From Roseimarinus sediminis (GTDB lineage Bacteria > Bacteroidota > Bacteroidia > Bacteroidales > Prolixibacteraceae), in the NCBI RefSeq assembly GCF_050433125.1, contig NZ_JBNPXV010000001.1, positions 310,001-374,000 on the forward strand: a DNA stretch of 64,000 bases, written 5' to 3'. The notes under the pieces are model-generated. The model ran no database searches. It saw nothing but the letters and a program-made list of their open reading frames with translations, and had not been told where the DNA came from. Below, piece by piece: positions 55,501 to 63,242 of this stretch. A program made the translations under genes and the position numbers. Every line of letters starts with the position of its first letter. The stretch's first letter is position 1.

Positions 55501-56178
55501 GAATAAAAGGAAAAGCGCCAGCAGGTAAAAGGCAGCCGGAACATAAAGGTCGCTGTAAATACAGGGTAGTAAACCCGATGGAGCGATCGAAAAAAGAAAG
55601 CTGTTGCTTTTGCTGTATATAGGGTATGAACTTTCGGTTTTATAAAAATGCACTTCAAAATCATCGGGTAGATGAAAGCCTTTGGCAAAGGTATTTTGAA
55701 GGTAATCGTTTTCTATTTTATAATTGTATTTAATGAGAATAAGACCATAAACCATCAGTTCGTTTTGTCTCAGCTTTTTCAACACATACCATCCGTTGGG
55801 CAACTGAACAAAACCTTCGCCTGCCAGCGTGATTTCATTTTTAAAAGCTACCACATGATCTGACCAATATACCAGTTCATCATTTTGAGTGATGAGCAGG
55901 CTTAACTCTTTGTGCTCAAAAAGTTCGTTGTATGACTTAAGCGTCTCAAATCGTTTTTCGAGCCGATCCGACTGAAGTGTGTCGAGCCTTTTGGCTGCAC
56001 CGTTCATCAGCTCATCAAGCTGCTTTTCCTTTTCATGGAGGGTGCGGCTGAAACGTTTGATGTCCTGCTGTCTGATTCCACCGGTCATTACATACCTTTC
56101 GGAAAATATTCCAAGCAGGGTAAAAACAACAAGTAGCAATGCTGGCTTTCGCAAATAGCTGGTTAGTTTCATAGGCAA
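52504..56178 (-). CDS. Large membrane sensor histidine kinase (NtrY-like core)
   Basis: This 1224-residue inner-membrane kinase has one N-terminal helix and a periplasmic region (about 30-205). A block of about eight membrane helices follows (about 210-465, for example YARLKLLILLLALLGFYSLI). A second periplasmic domain (about 470-720), a helix, a third Cache-like periplasmic region (about 760-925), a final helix and HAMP (about 928-1000) come next. The dimerisation domain has H1014 in MAKQIAHEIKNPLTPMKL, the NtrY-type H-box. The ATPase domain has IKNAIQAIPE, ISDNGKGIPPD and GAGLGLAITKNIVENF. It lacks a receiver domain and no response regulator is adjacent. It is 42 bases downstream of rlmH and immediately upstream of the glutamine synthetase-like gene. 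Confidence 0.9.
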   Translation of the reverse strand: MPMKLTSYLRKPALLLVVFTLLGIFSERYVMTGGIRQQDIKRFSRTLHEKEKQLDELMNGAAKRLDTLQSDRLEKRFETLKSYNELFEHKELSLLITQNDELVYWSDHVVAFKNEITLAGEGFVQLPNGWYVLKKLRQNELMVYGLILIKYNYKIENDYLQNTFAKGFHLPDDFEVHFYKTESSYPIYSKSNSFLFSIAPSGLLPCIYSDLYVPAAFYLLALFLLFTLIYRINTHYFHRYARLKLLILLLALLGFYSLINQFNLPRSVYLLRLFSPDHFAYSSYWGSLGEFLLFSLFLFFWAINFSRTFDLPEKIKNKQSLRSIVLAAWLIKLALVFVFIRYMIYTLLLNSSISFALYRIEEISIYSFLGFSSIGLLFLTFFFLAYRITRIFRKNTSQREMLLMVTVLMLVFTLLTILIRPPESIRLSWFYWIIVLTGFFINKRQVVNHQLSLIVLFSLIFTFFSLINLLRFVEQRENKVQELMVVNLSAEHDPTAEVFLRDIDHQLKSDTLIQNYLTPPYLELESYLFRRYFGGYFREYDLQFTICAPADSVVIQPENIMQPCYPFFDHLIEEHGMSIPGIRFSFVDNMNGRITYFGAYRFGEASKEVTLYIELNSKFTSEGIGFPELLLPSNTFENRLRGSFSFAKYNKGELVDRGGDFLYALTPMAYPLPAEELSFASWDGYQHCIYQTGEDSYIIVSRPEQGFYDYLISFPYIFVFLFLLALLVSFASRPYLNLTAYSGSLRMRIQAAIIGVVFVALLLVGSGTILYNIAQYRANHRNDLIDKINSVSVEMDMIMGEIECFNEQLIDYLSYDLVRISDVFWTDINVYDTNGALIATSRPEVFEKGLISTQMDNTAIFQLNKNQPTRFLHKEHIAEMEYLSAYVPFINRSGKNIGYINLPYFTKEREFRQEITTFILAFINIYVFLLLASILVAYFISTRITDPLKLIRENLRGIQLGKTTRRIEYNSEDEIGLLVAEYNSKVEELALSAELLARSERETAWREMAKQIAHEIKNPLTPMKLNIQFLQRSNPSLTDDYQEKLKKVTDTLIEQIDNLSAIATEFSNFAKIPKARNESFELTSRLREIIKLYNYTGQVEMLTPFERHNTLMVYADKEQFSRAILNLIKNAIQAIPENQEGKISIDIEVQKQNATISISDNGKGIPPDVQENIFVPNFTTKTSGAGLGLAITKNIVENFNGSIWFKTQVGKGSTFYIMIPLIKK

Positions 56179-56221
56179 CAGCTTTGTGGTGGCTTCATTT
56201 TGTTAGTTGTTCAATGTGGCT

Positions 56222-56695
56222 TTATTGATGATGATAAGGTTCTCCTTTGATGATGGTCATGGCACGATAAAGTTGCTCGGCAAATATCAATCTCACCATC
56301 TGGTGTGAAAAAGTCATTTTTGAAAGTGATAGTTTGCCTTGCGCTTTTTGTATCACTTCGTCGGAAAAACCATAAGGACCTCCAACAACAAAAACCATGC
56401 TGCGCGTTCCGGCAATCATTTTCTTTTCTATAAAGGATGCAAAACCAAGCGAATGATAACTTTTCCCGTTTTCATCGAGCAGGATGACCTGATCGGCGCC
56501 GGCAAGCTGCTCAATTATCAGGGTTCCTTCCTTTTGTTTTTGTTGTTGTTCCGACAGGTTTTTTGTGTTTTTCAAAGCAGGTATTACCTGAATATGAAAA
56601 GATAGATAGTGCTTTAATCTGTTTTGATATTCTTCAATTCCTTTACGAAGGTATTCTGCTTCGGTTTTACCAATAAGAAGTAAAGTGATTTTCAC
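56222..56695 (-). CDS. rlmH: 23S rRNA (pseudouridine-1915-N3) methyltransferase RlmH
   Basis: This SPOUT-family methyltransferase uses S-adenosylmethionine to methylate pseudouridine 1915 in helix 69 of 23S rRNA. I choose a GTG start at 56695 (VKITLLLIGKTEAEY), which gives 157 residues, the family's usual size; a longer frame adds 21 unrelated residues. The trefoil-knot SAM site is seen in MVFVVGGPYGFSDEV, and the highly conserved C-terminus in LSKMTFSHQMVRLIFAEQLYRAM and GEPYHHQ. It may be the first gene of a transcript that includes the sensor kinase 42 bases downstream. Confidence 0.95.
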   Translation of the reverse strand: MKITLLLIGKTEAEYLRKGIEEYQNRLKHYLSFHIQVIPALKNTKNLSEQQQKQKEGTLIIEQLAGADQVILLDENGKSYHSLGFASFIEKKMIAGTRSMVFVVGGPYGFSDEVIQKAQGKLSLSKMTFSHQMVRLIFAEQLYRAMTIIKGEPYHHQ

Positions 56696-57182
56696 GTGTG
56701 TGCTATGTTTTATGTTGTTGATTATCTGTTGAATTCTGTTGCCGGGCTTAGTGCCCATTGTTGGGGCCTCGTGGAGCCTGCTTCCATCAATCGACAGATC
56801 CTTTCCTTTTAATTAGGTCTTGCCATGCCTGTTTTCTACTTTTGCCGCATCATCTCAGGATTCAAAACGGCTTGTAAATTCATTTTCCCATCGGGGACCG
56901 ATCCTTTTGAATTCTGTTTGTTTTGATTCATCGGGTGAATTTACAAAATATTATTGCTTGCTTCCACCTGATTGTTTTATAGCAGAAATATCAGCTGATC
57001 CTGTTTGTAAATAAAAGGGATCTTACTGACAAGAAAAGCCTTATGAATTGCTTAAAGCTTATAATTTGCATGCTATTTGTAGATAGGGGAAACGAACTTA
57101 ATTGGGATATTAAAAAAGGTTTTGGAATAAAATTTTAATTTTTAGCTAATTTAGCTGTAAATTCAGCATTAAAAAATTCGAC
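56696..57182. other. Divergent intergenic region with structured element
   Basis: These 487 bases lie between rlmH (minus) and the DUF4783 gene (plus). No credible coding frame is present. TACTTTTG at 56837-56844 matches the -7 consensus on the plus strand, with an approximate -33 (TTAG at 56813-56816). Just downstream is a long inverted repeat (56872-56946). It could be a small RNA or a structured leader; no U-run terminator follows clearly. Confidence 0.45.
56872..56946 (+). repeat. 11-bp perfect inverted repeat enclosing secondary hairpins
   Basis: TTGTAAATTCA (56872-56882) and TGAATTTACAA (56936-56946) pair perfectly across 53 bases. Inside, CCGA...TGAAT can pair with ATTCATCGG, leaving a bulge, which would give a compact branched RNA. 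It begins about 28 bases after a candidate -7 element. Confidence 0.55.
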
Positions 57183-57581
57183 ATGTCTGGTAAAATGAAA
57201 CATATCTTATTCTTGTTTTTTTCTTTGTGCCTGATGGGAAATACTGCCATGGCGCAGGTTCCCGACGATATTATTGTGAGTCTGAAAACAGGCAATGCCG
57301 CCAGCCTGTCAAAATACTTTAGTCAGAATGTTGAATTGGTGGTTTTGGAAACCGAGAATGTTTACAGCCGCTCACATGCACAACAGGTACTGAATGATTT
57401 TTTCAAAAAATATCCTCCTCAGAATTTTAGTCTGATCCACGAAGGTGGAAAGGATAATTCGAGTTATGCCATTGGAAATTTGCAGGTTAAAGGCGATAAA
57501 TTCAGGGTTTATTTTTTGCTGAAGGAAGTAAACGGTAAGGCCTATATTCATCAGTTGCGAATCGAACGACAGTCAAAATAA
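57183..57581 (+). CDS. DUF4783-type exported small protein
   Basis: This 132-residue protein has a signal peptide (from MKHILFLFFSLCLMGNTAMAQ; the in-frame ATG at 57195 may be the true start). The mature part of about 110 residues has the NTF2-like pattern of DUF4783: DDIIVSLKTGNAASLSKYFSQNVEL, AQQVLNDFFKKYPPQNF and INGK-like final strands (YIHQLRIER). No catalytic residues are known for this family, which is common in Bacteroidota. It is 24 bases upstream of the YihY-family gene, likely co-transcribed. The function is unknown. Confidence 0.85.
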   Translation: MSGKMKHILFLFFSLCLMGNTAMAQVPDDIIVSLKTGNAASLSKYFSQNVELVVLETENVYSRSHAQQVLNDFFKKYPPQNFSLIHEGGKDNSSYAIGNLQVKGDKFRVYFLLKEVNGKAYIHQLRIERQSK

Positions 57582-57605
57582 TCACCTCAGAGCAAAGCAT
57601 ATTGC

Positions 57606-58553
57606 ATGCGCATTATTCGTAAGTCACAGGAAAAGAAACTGCTAAGGATGGCGGTTCCTTACATAAATAAGGCGAAGCGGGTTTCGTTTCCAGGTTTCGA
57701 CCATGTTCCTGTTTACAATGTAGCCCTCTTTTTTTTCAAGGGACTTCGCGACGGGGACATTAACCGCCGTGCTTCAGCTGTGGCCTTTAGTTTAATTCTG
57801 GCACTCTTCCCTGCTATTATTTTCCTGTTTACCCTTATTCCTATTATTCCGATTGCCAATTTTCAGGAAGAACTGTTGTTGCTCATCGAATCGATTGTAC
57901 CTGAAAGCAGTTATGCAGCCATCGAAAAAATAATTATCGATATTATTACCATCAAACATGGTGGTTTTCTTTCCATCGGTTTTATTATGGCTGTTATATT
58001 CAGCACCAACGGAATCGTATCGCTTATTCAGTCGTTTAACGCCTCGGTGAATATCAGCGACACGCGCAGCTGGCTGATGCAAAGAGCCATTGCCGTGGCG
58101 CTTGTTTTCATCCTTTCCTTACTTATTACGCTGGGCATTACCTTGATTACCATTACCCAGCGCCTGATGAACTTCATGGTCGAAAAAGAGTTTATGCAGC
58201 AGGATTTTACTTATTACATGGTTTCGATAGGAAAGTGGGTGGTTATTTTGGCCGTATTTTATTTTGCCTATTCTTTTCTCTTTTATCTGGGGCCCGCCCG
58301 AAAAAGCAAATACCGGTTCATTTCGGCAGGAGCTACACTGGCTACTTTTCTGTCGATTATTATTACCGTGGGTTTTGGTTTTTATATCGACAACTTCGGG
58401 CAGTTTAATGCCCTCTACGGTTCAATTGGAACCCTGCCTGTTGTAATGATGATGATTTATCTGAACTGTCTGGCCATCATCATGGGTTTTGAGCTGAATG
58501 TTGGAATTGTGGCGGCCCGCCGAATTCACTTAACCCAGCTGGGTAAGGATTGA
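57606..58553 (+). CDS. YihY/BrkB-family integral membrane protein
   Basis: This 315-residue inner-membrane protein has about six hydrophobic helices: AVAFSLILALFPAIIFLFTLIPIIP, GFLSIGFIMAVIFSTNGIVSLI, AIAVALVFILSLLITLGITLI, WVVILAVFYFAYSFLFYL, SAGATLATFLSIIITVGFGFYI and LPVVMMMIYLNCLAIIMGFEL. The DGDINRRASAVAF and FELNVGIVAAR segments are typical YihY_family landmarks. The family was once misnamed ribonuclease BN; its transport or envelope role is still unresolved. It ends 18 bases from the convergent O-methyltransferase gene. Confidence 0.92.
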   Translation: MRIIRKSQEKKLLRMAVPYINKAKRVSFPGFDHVPVYNVALFFFKGLRDGDINRRASAVAFSLILALFPAIIFLFTLIPIIPIANFQEELLLLIESIVPESSYAAIEKIIIDIITIKHGGFLSIGFIMAVIFSTNGIVSLIQSFNASVNISDTRSWLMQRAIAVALVFILSLLITLGITLITITQRLMNFMVEKEFMQQDFTYYMVSIGKWVVILAVFYFAYSFLFYLGPARKSKYRFISAGATLATFLSIIITVGFGFYIDNFGQFNALYGSIGTLPVVMMMIYLNCLAIIMGFELNVGIVAARRIHLTQLGKD

Positions 58554-58571
58554 CAGCTTCGTGTAAAATCC

Positions 58572-59207
58572 TTATTTTTTTCGGATGAGCGACATGCCGT
58601 CCCTGAAAGGAAGAATCACCTGTTCTACCCTCGAGTCGTTTTTTACCAGTCGATTAAAGTTGATAATTCCCTGAGTTTGTGAATCAGACAATTCGCTATT
58701 GGTGACTTTCCCATCCCAAAGTGTATTGTCGGCAATAAGGTAGCCTCCACTGCGTACTTTATCGAAAACCAGCTGATAATATTCGCTGTATTGCCGCTTG
58801 TCGGCATCGATGAAGACCAGGTCAAAAACTTCGTCGATGGTGGGAATAAGGTTGATGGCATCTCCAAAATGACAGATTACCCTGCTGTTCATGCCCGATT
58901 TATGAAGGTATTTACGAATGATGCCTTCCTGTTCGTCATGTAGTTCAATGGTGTGAATCAGTGCCTTGTCGTTGAGGGCAAGGGCCATGCTGATGGTTGA
59001 ATAAGCCGTGTAGGTGCCCAGTTCAAGGACTCTTTGCGGATGGATCATCCGGCAAAGCATGTTCAGAATTTTTCCCTGAAGGTGACCCGATAGCATGCGG
59101 GGATGAATGCAGGTCAGATGGGTTTCTCTTTCCAGTTCAACCAGAAAATCTTCTCTGGGCTCGATATGACTTTCAAGGTACTGTTGCAGTTCAAACGAAT
59201 GTTCCAT
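58572..59207 (-). CDS. SAM-dependent O-methyltransferase (catechol/caffeoyl-CoA type)
   Basis: This 211-residue cytoplasmic class I methyltransferase has the SAM motif VLELGTYTAYSTI (residues 60-72), the acidic ribose contact in IHTIELHDE (about 84-92) and metal-binding motif FIDADKRQY (132-140) followed by YLIADNTLW. These are the marks of the divalent-cation-dependent O-methyltransferase family (Methyltransf_3). The acceptor is unknown. Its ATG lies one base after the M16 peptidase stop codon, so the two are translationally coupled and presumably in one transcript. Confidence 0.92.
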   Translation of the reverse strand: MEHSFELQQYLESHIEPREDFLVELERETHLTCIHPRMLSGHLQGKILNMLCRMIHPQRVLELGTYTAYSTISMALALNDKALIHTIELHDEQEGIIRKYLHKSGMNSRVICHFGDAINLIPTIDEVFDLVFIDADKRQYSEYYQLVFDKVRSGGYLIADNTLWDGKVTNSELSDSQTQGIINFNRLVKNDSRVEQVILPFRDGMSLIRKK

Positions 59208-59208
59208 A

Positions 59209-60429
59209 TTACAGGAAAATTAATTTCGAAAGATTGGCTTCATCAAGCGTTTCATTGGCAATGGCATACAGGTCTTCGGCCGTAATCTGATCGATTTTCT
59301 GAAAAACCTCAGCGAGCGAATCAACTTTGTTAAAATAGAGATAGCTGCGTCCCAGTGTAAGCATCAGGTCTTCGCGGTTTTCATTGGCAATGGCGAGTTG
59401 ACCAATGAGCTGTTTTTTTGCCTTGGCCAGCATTTGAGGTCCCAGTTTCTTGTTTCGCAGTGTTTTAAATTCACTTTCGACCAAAGCCAGTGCCTTGTAC
59501 AGGTTGTTGCGCTCGGTGCCAAAATAAACCATGAAAATGCCGGTGTCGGTGTAAGGAGTATAGTTGGCTTCGACTGAATAGACCAGGCCGTTTTTTTCAC
59601 GCAGCGACATGTTCAGACGAGAGTTCATCGAATTGCCTCCCAGTATATTGCTCAGCAATACCATGGGAAGACGCTGCGGATGATCGAGCTGGTAAGATTC
59701 AGTGCCAACAATGCAGTGCGACTGGAAGGTGTCTTTGCTTATTTCGAGACGCTTCGGCCGGTAGCCGCTAAAGGGAATCCTGATCCTTTCGTCCCGCTTT
59801 TCTGTCATTTGTTCAAAATAGTTGGCCACTGTCTTTTTAAAGCGCAGCGGATTGATTTTGCCCACCGAACAAATCACCAGCTCGTGGGTGTGGTAATTAC
59901 GACGGATAAAAGCTTCTATCGCTTTGCGATTAAACGAGCGAACTTTTTTGGGAGTACCCAGTATGTTGCGTGCAATCGGATGTCCGTCGAAGACCAGCTC
60001 TTCGAATTCGTCGTAAATAAGTTCCGACGGTGAATCGTTGTATGAGTTAATTTCTTCAATAATGACCTCTTTCTCCATGCTGATTTCCTTTTCAGGAAAA
60101 CTGGCATTGATCACAATGTCGCTAATAAGTTCAATCACCCGCGTGTAAAATTCACTGAGGAAAGTGGCAAAGATGGCTGTTTCTTCTTTGGTGGTGTAGG
60201 CATTGAGTTCGCCTCCAACATCTTCAAGGCGGTTGATCACCTGAAACGATTTGCGTTTTTTAGTTCCCTTAAATATGGTGTGTTCGATAAAATGGGCAAG
60301 CCCCTGTTCTGCATCCTGCTCATCGCGCGAACCGGTATTCATGATAATGCCAAAATGAGCGACCGGTGAATCAACAGGCTGATGAATTACTTTAATCCCG
60401 TTTTTTAACGAAAACGTCTGATATTCCAT
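59209..60429 (-). CDS. M16-family zinc peptidase (processing-peptidase-like)
   Basis: This 406-residue cytoplasmic zinc peptidase is counted from ATG 60429 (MEYQTFSLKNGIKVIHQP). A longer frame reaches 60480 but would pass through a probable promoter element at 60453-60460. The inverted zinc motif HxxEH is H46-F-I-E49-H50 in GLAHFIEHTIFKGT. The third ligand is expected in MEKEVIIEEINSY. The C-terminal half carries the second M16 domain with NILGGNSMNSRLNMSLREKNGLVYSVEA. It has no signal peptide. Single-chain bacterial M16 peptidases of this size are similar to mitochondrial processing peptidase beta and act on short or unstructured peptides. Confidence 0.93.
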   Translation of the reverse strand: MEYQTFSLKNGIKVIHQPVDSPVAHFGIIMNTGSRDEQDAEQGLAHFIEHTIFKGTKKRKSFQVINRLEDVGGELNAYTTKEETAIFATFLSEFYTRVIELISDIVINASFPEKEISMEKEVIIEEINSYNDSPSELIYDEFEELVFDGHPIARNILGTPKKVRSFNRKAIEAFIRRNYHTHELVICSVGKINPLRFKKTVANYFEQMTEKRDERIRIPFSGYRPKRLEISKDTFQSHCIVGTESYQLDHPQRLPMVLLSNILGGNSMNSRLNMSLREKNGLVYSVEANYTPYTDTGIFMVYFGTERNNLYKALALVESEFKTLRNKKLGPQMLAKAKKQLIGQLAIANENREDLMLTLGRSYLYFNKVDSLAEVFQKIDQITAEDLYAIANETLDEANLSKLIFL

Positions 60430-60452
60430 GTGTTTACTTATAAAAAAGAGTG

Positions 60453-60460
60453 CAAAAGTA
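60453..60460 (-). promoter_or_regulatory. Candidate -7 element for the M16/O-methyltransferase operon
   Basis: TACTTTTG on the minus strand matches TAnnTTTG exactly and lies 23 bases upstream of ATG 60429. The -33 region is weak. Its position supports the shorter start of the peptidase. Confidence 0.45.
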
Positions 60461-60567
60461 GGAAAATAATAGCATTTCATGGCAACTCTTCATGAAAACA
60501 ATGGTCTTTATACTTTCAGGGTAGAACTTTGTTTTTGCTTTGTATTTTTTATGGCTTAAAAAAGCAA

Positions 60568-60575
60568 TAAATTTG
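60568..60575 (+). promoter_or_regulatory. Candidate -7 element for the TonB-dependent receptor gene
   Basis: TAAATTTG matches TAnnTTTG and lies 46 bases upstream of ATG 60622. The -33 position at proper spacing is TTTT rather than TTTG, so the call is moderate. Confidence 0.4.
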
Positions 60576-60621
60576 TTAGCATATATTTATCAAAATAATA
60601 AACAATCCTGACCTGTTGACC

Positions 60622-62994
60622 ATGAATCGTATTTATCTGCTTTTATTATTTTGTTTTCTGTTTATTGGCAGTTTTGCGCAATATCGCCAGAACGTCAGGG
60701 GAGTTGTGCTTGATAAGGCTTCGAAGGTTTCATTGCCGGGTGCAAATATTGCATTGATATCAGAAACGGGTACCAACCTGGGAACCATGAGTGATGAAAA
60801 TGGAGCTTTTTCACTGGTAAATGTGCCCATTGGCCGGTATCGGCTTGTGGTTACTTATATGGGTTATGAAGCTTTCGAATTAGTTAATCTCGAAGTCAAC
60901 TCAGGAAAAGAGAAACTGCTGGAACTTGAACTTACCGAAGAGGTGCTGGAAGTGGAAGAAGTATTGGTTACTGCATTAAAACCCGGTGAAACACACAACA
61001 AAATGGCGGCGCTGAGTGTTCGGTCGTTTTCGGTGAAGGAAACCGAACGCTATGCAGGCAGCATGGGCGATCCATCAAGAATGGCCGCAAATTTTGCCGG
61101 AGTAATTACTGCCAACGACAGCCGCAACGACATCATCATCAGGGGAAACTCGCCCCAGGGCCTGCTATGGAAGCTCGAAGGGATTTCCATTCCTAATCCC
61201 AATCATTTCGGAGCCCTTGGATCGACTGGCGGACCAGTGAGTATACTCAACAACAATGTACTCACCAATTCCGATTTTTTTACCGGAGCTTTTCCTGCCG
61301 AATTTGGAAATGCCCTTTCGGGGGTTTTCGATTTGAAAATGCGCAATGGAAACAATGAACAACATGAGTTCACCGGGCAGATAGGTTTTAACGGTGTTGA
61401 GCTGGGAGCCGAAGGGCCGCTTTCAAAAGAAAGGGGCTCGTCGTACATGTTCAACTACCGGTATTCGGTTTTAAGCGTAATGGATAAACTGGGTTTTGAT
61501 GTGGCCGACGGAGCTGTTCCCGAATACCAGGATCTCACTTTTAAATTCTATCTGCCAACCGAAAATAAAGGGACTTTCTCGGTATTTGGCATTGGAGGCA
61601 ATAGCAATATCGTTTTTGAAGATGAAAATACCGAAGGAGGAACCTCCTATGACACCAGCAACGATGTGCGCACCATCAATGGATCTTCGATGGGAGTTGC
61701 AGGTTTAACCCATCGTTACTTCCCCGATCAGCAGTCGAATATTTATTCTACACTTTCAGTCACTTTTCAGGAAGTGTCCACATCGATTGATACTGTTTTT
61801 CAGTCGCTTCCATCTAAAATCTTCTATGGCGAAAACAACCATGAATACCGCATTGGTTTTACCTCGAAATACACCCGAAAACTCGATGCCCAAAATACCT
61901 TTAAAGCAGGAATTGAAGTTCAGAATTTTGCCATTAACTATGCCGACAGCATTACAGGAGAGGTGTTCGACCCGCCAATTGATGGCTATGTGAAACAGCT
62001 GAATACCAGAGAAAAATCTTTAATGCTGGCCCAGCTGTTTGGGGAGTGGCAGTACCGTATGAACGAGCAAACCACCTGGTACGGCGGCTTGCATTACCAG
62101 CATTTTTTCTACAACAACACCATGGCTGTCGATCCGCGTTTAAGCCTGAGTTATGAATTGGACCGAAGTACTAAAATCAGTATCGCCTACGGTCACCATT
62201 CACAAGTACAGCCGCTTTATGTTTATTTTACCGAAAGTTATAACGAAGAAAGCGGAGAATATTCGCTGAGTAACAGTGCGCTAAAATTCACCAAGGCACA
62301 TCATTTTGTGGCTGCTTACGATCAGATGGTAAATAACTATCTGAAAGTAAAAATTGAGACCTATTATCAGCACGTTTATCATGTGCCGGTGACGGCAAAC
62401 AGCAGTTATTTTTCGATGGTAAATGCTGGCAATACTTTTCATCAGGAAAGAATAGAAAACCTTGTTAACAGAGGGTATACACGTAATTACGGTACTGAAT
62501 TTACCATTGAACGTTTTTTGAAGGACAATTACTATTACCTGCTTACAGCCTCGCTTTTCGATTCAAATTATAAGCCAAGTGATAACATTTGGCGAAATAC
62601 CGAGTTCAACACCAACTACATCGTGAATGCGCTGGGTGGTTATGAACTTCGCTTGAGTGCTAAGGCGTCTATCGATATGAATATGCGCCTGGTATGGTCA
62701 GGTGGAAAGCGTACCCTGCACATCGATCTTTATCAATCGAGAGAAGAAAACCGTACGGTGTACGATCATTCAAAGGCTTATTCTGCAAAGGGGGCGCCCT
62801 ACTTCAGGCTTGATACGCGTTTTGCTTTCAAAATGAACGGGAAACACATTACTCAGGAGTGGGCCCTTGATTTGACCAACATGACCAATCACAAAAATGT
62901 GTATTCGGTATTTTATAATACGACGAAAAAGGACATTGATTATGTGTATCAACAAGCTTTTTTCCCGATGTTTTTATATCGGATTAACTTCTGA
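60622..62994 (+). CDS. TonB-dependent outer-membrane receptor (non-SusC type)
   Basis: This 790-residue protein starts at ATG 60622 (MNRIYLLLLFCFLFIGSFAQ signal peptide); an in-frame TTG two codons upstream is ignored. A carboxypeptidase-regulatory-like domain (VRGVVLDKASKVSLPGANIALI, about 27-110) precedes a plug domain (about 120-230, with NDIIIRGNSPQGLLWKLEGI and FSGVFDLKMRNGN-like ends) and a barrel ending PMFLYRINF. No SusD partner is adjacent, and 790 residues is shorter than SusC proteins, so this is the separate class of TonB receptor common in Bacteroidota. The cargo (siderophore, peptide or other) is unknown. Confidence 0.9.
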   Translation: MNRIYLLLLFCFLFIGSFAQYRQNVRGVVLDKASKVSLPGANIALISETGTNLGTMSDENGAFSLVNVPIGRYRLVVTYMGYEAFELVNLEVNSGKEKLLELELTEEVLEVEEVLVTALKPGETHNKMAALSVRSFSVKETERYAGSMGDPSRMAANFAGVITANDSRNDIIIRGNSPQGLLWKLEGISIPNPNHFGALGSTGGPVSILNNNVLTNSDFFTGAFPAEFGNALSGVFDLKMRNGNNEQHEFTGQIGFNGVELGAEGPLSKERGSSYMFNYRYSVLSVMDKLGFDVADGAVPEYQDLTFKFYLPTENKGTFSVFGIGGNSNIVFEDENTEGGTSYDTSNDVRTINGSSMGVAGLTHRYFPDQQSNIYSTLSVTFQEVSTSIDTVFQSLPSKIFYGENNHEYRIGFTSKYTRKLDAQNTFKAGIEVQNFAINYADSITGEVFDPPIDGYVKQLNTREKSLMLAQLFGEWQYRMNEQTTWYGGLHYQHFFYNNTMAVDPRLSLSYELDRSTKISIAYGHHSQVQPLYVYFTESYNEESGEYSLSNSALKFTKAHHFVAAYDQMVNNYLKVKIETYYQHVYHVPVTANSSYFSMVNAGNTFHQERIENLVNRGYTRNYGTEFTIERFLKDNYYYLLTASLFDSNYKPSDNIWRNTEFNTNYIVNALGGYELRLSAKASIDMNMRLVWSGGKRTLHIDLYQSREENRTVYDHSKAYSAKGAPYFRLDTRFAFKMNGKHITQEWALDLTNMTNHKNVYSVFYNTTKKDIDYVYQQAFFPMFLYRINF

Positions 62995-63004
62995 TGGCGC
63001 AGGG

Positions 63005-63035
63005 TTTGGAAGATAAAAAATAAATAATATATTTG
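63005..63035 (+). promoter_or_regulatory. Bacteroidota sigma-A type promoter of tRNA-Phe
   Basis: TTTG at 63005-63008, a 19-base spacer, then TATATTTG at 63028-63035. This is an exact match to the Bacteroidota -33/-7 consensus TTTG-N19-TAnnTTTG. Transcription would start about 10 bases before the mature tRNA (63053). Confidence 0.85.
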
Positions 63036-63052
63036 CATCGCTCAACGAAAAA

Positions 63053-63125
<73 letters not shown>

Positions 63126-63128
63126 CCT

Positions 63129-63159
63129 AAAAAAGACGATCATCAGATCGTCTTTTTTG
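63129..63159 (+). terminator. Rho-independent terminator of tRNA-Phe
   Basis: AAAAAAGACGATC and GATCGTCTTTTTT form a perfect 13-bp stem around ATCA. Its own A and T tracts let it work in both directions. It begins four bases after the tRNA. Confidence 0.92.
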
Positions 63160-63242
63160 TTTCCCAAATTTAAGCTTCTGCATCGAAGCCGGTTCTTCCC
63201 ACCTGATTTTCTGATCGTATACAGACTTTTATTTGCACTTTA

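Noticed and set aside
56696..56758. Upstream ATG extension of rlmH
   Set aside because: RlmH proteins are about 155-157 residues and begin at the KITLLLIGK strand. The GTG at 56695 gives exactly that.
56820..57014. A 64-codon frame in the rlmH/DUF4783 gap
   Set aside because: It has no signal, domain or ribosome-binding context and is broken up by the inverted repeat. Noncoding or RNA function is more likely.
60430..60480. Upstream ATG extension of the M16 peptidase
   Set aside because: The extra residues do not resemble the family, and a -7 promoter element lies inside the segment.
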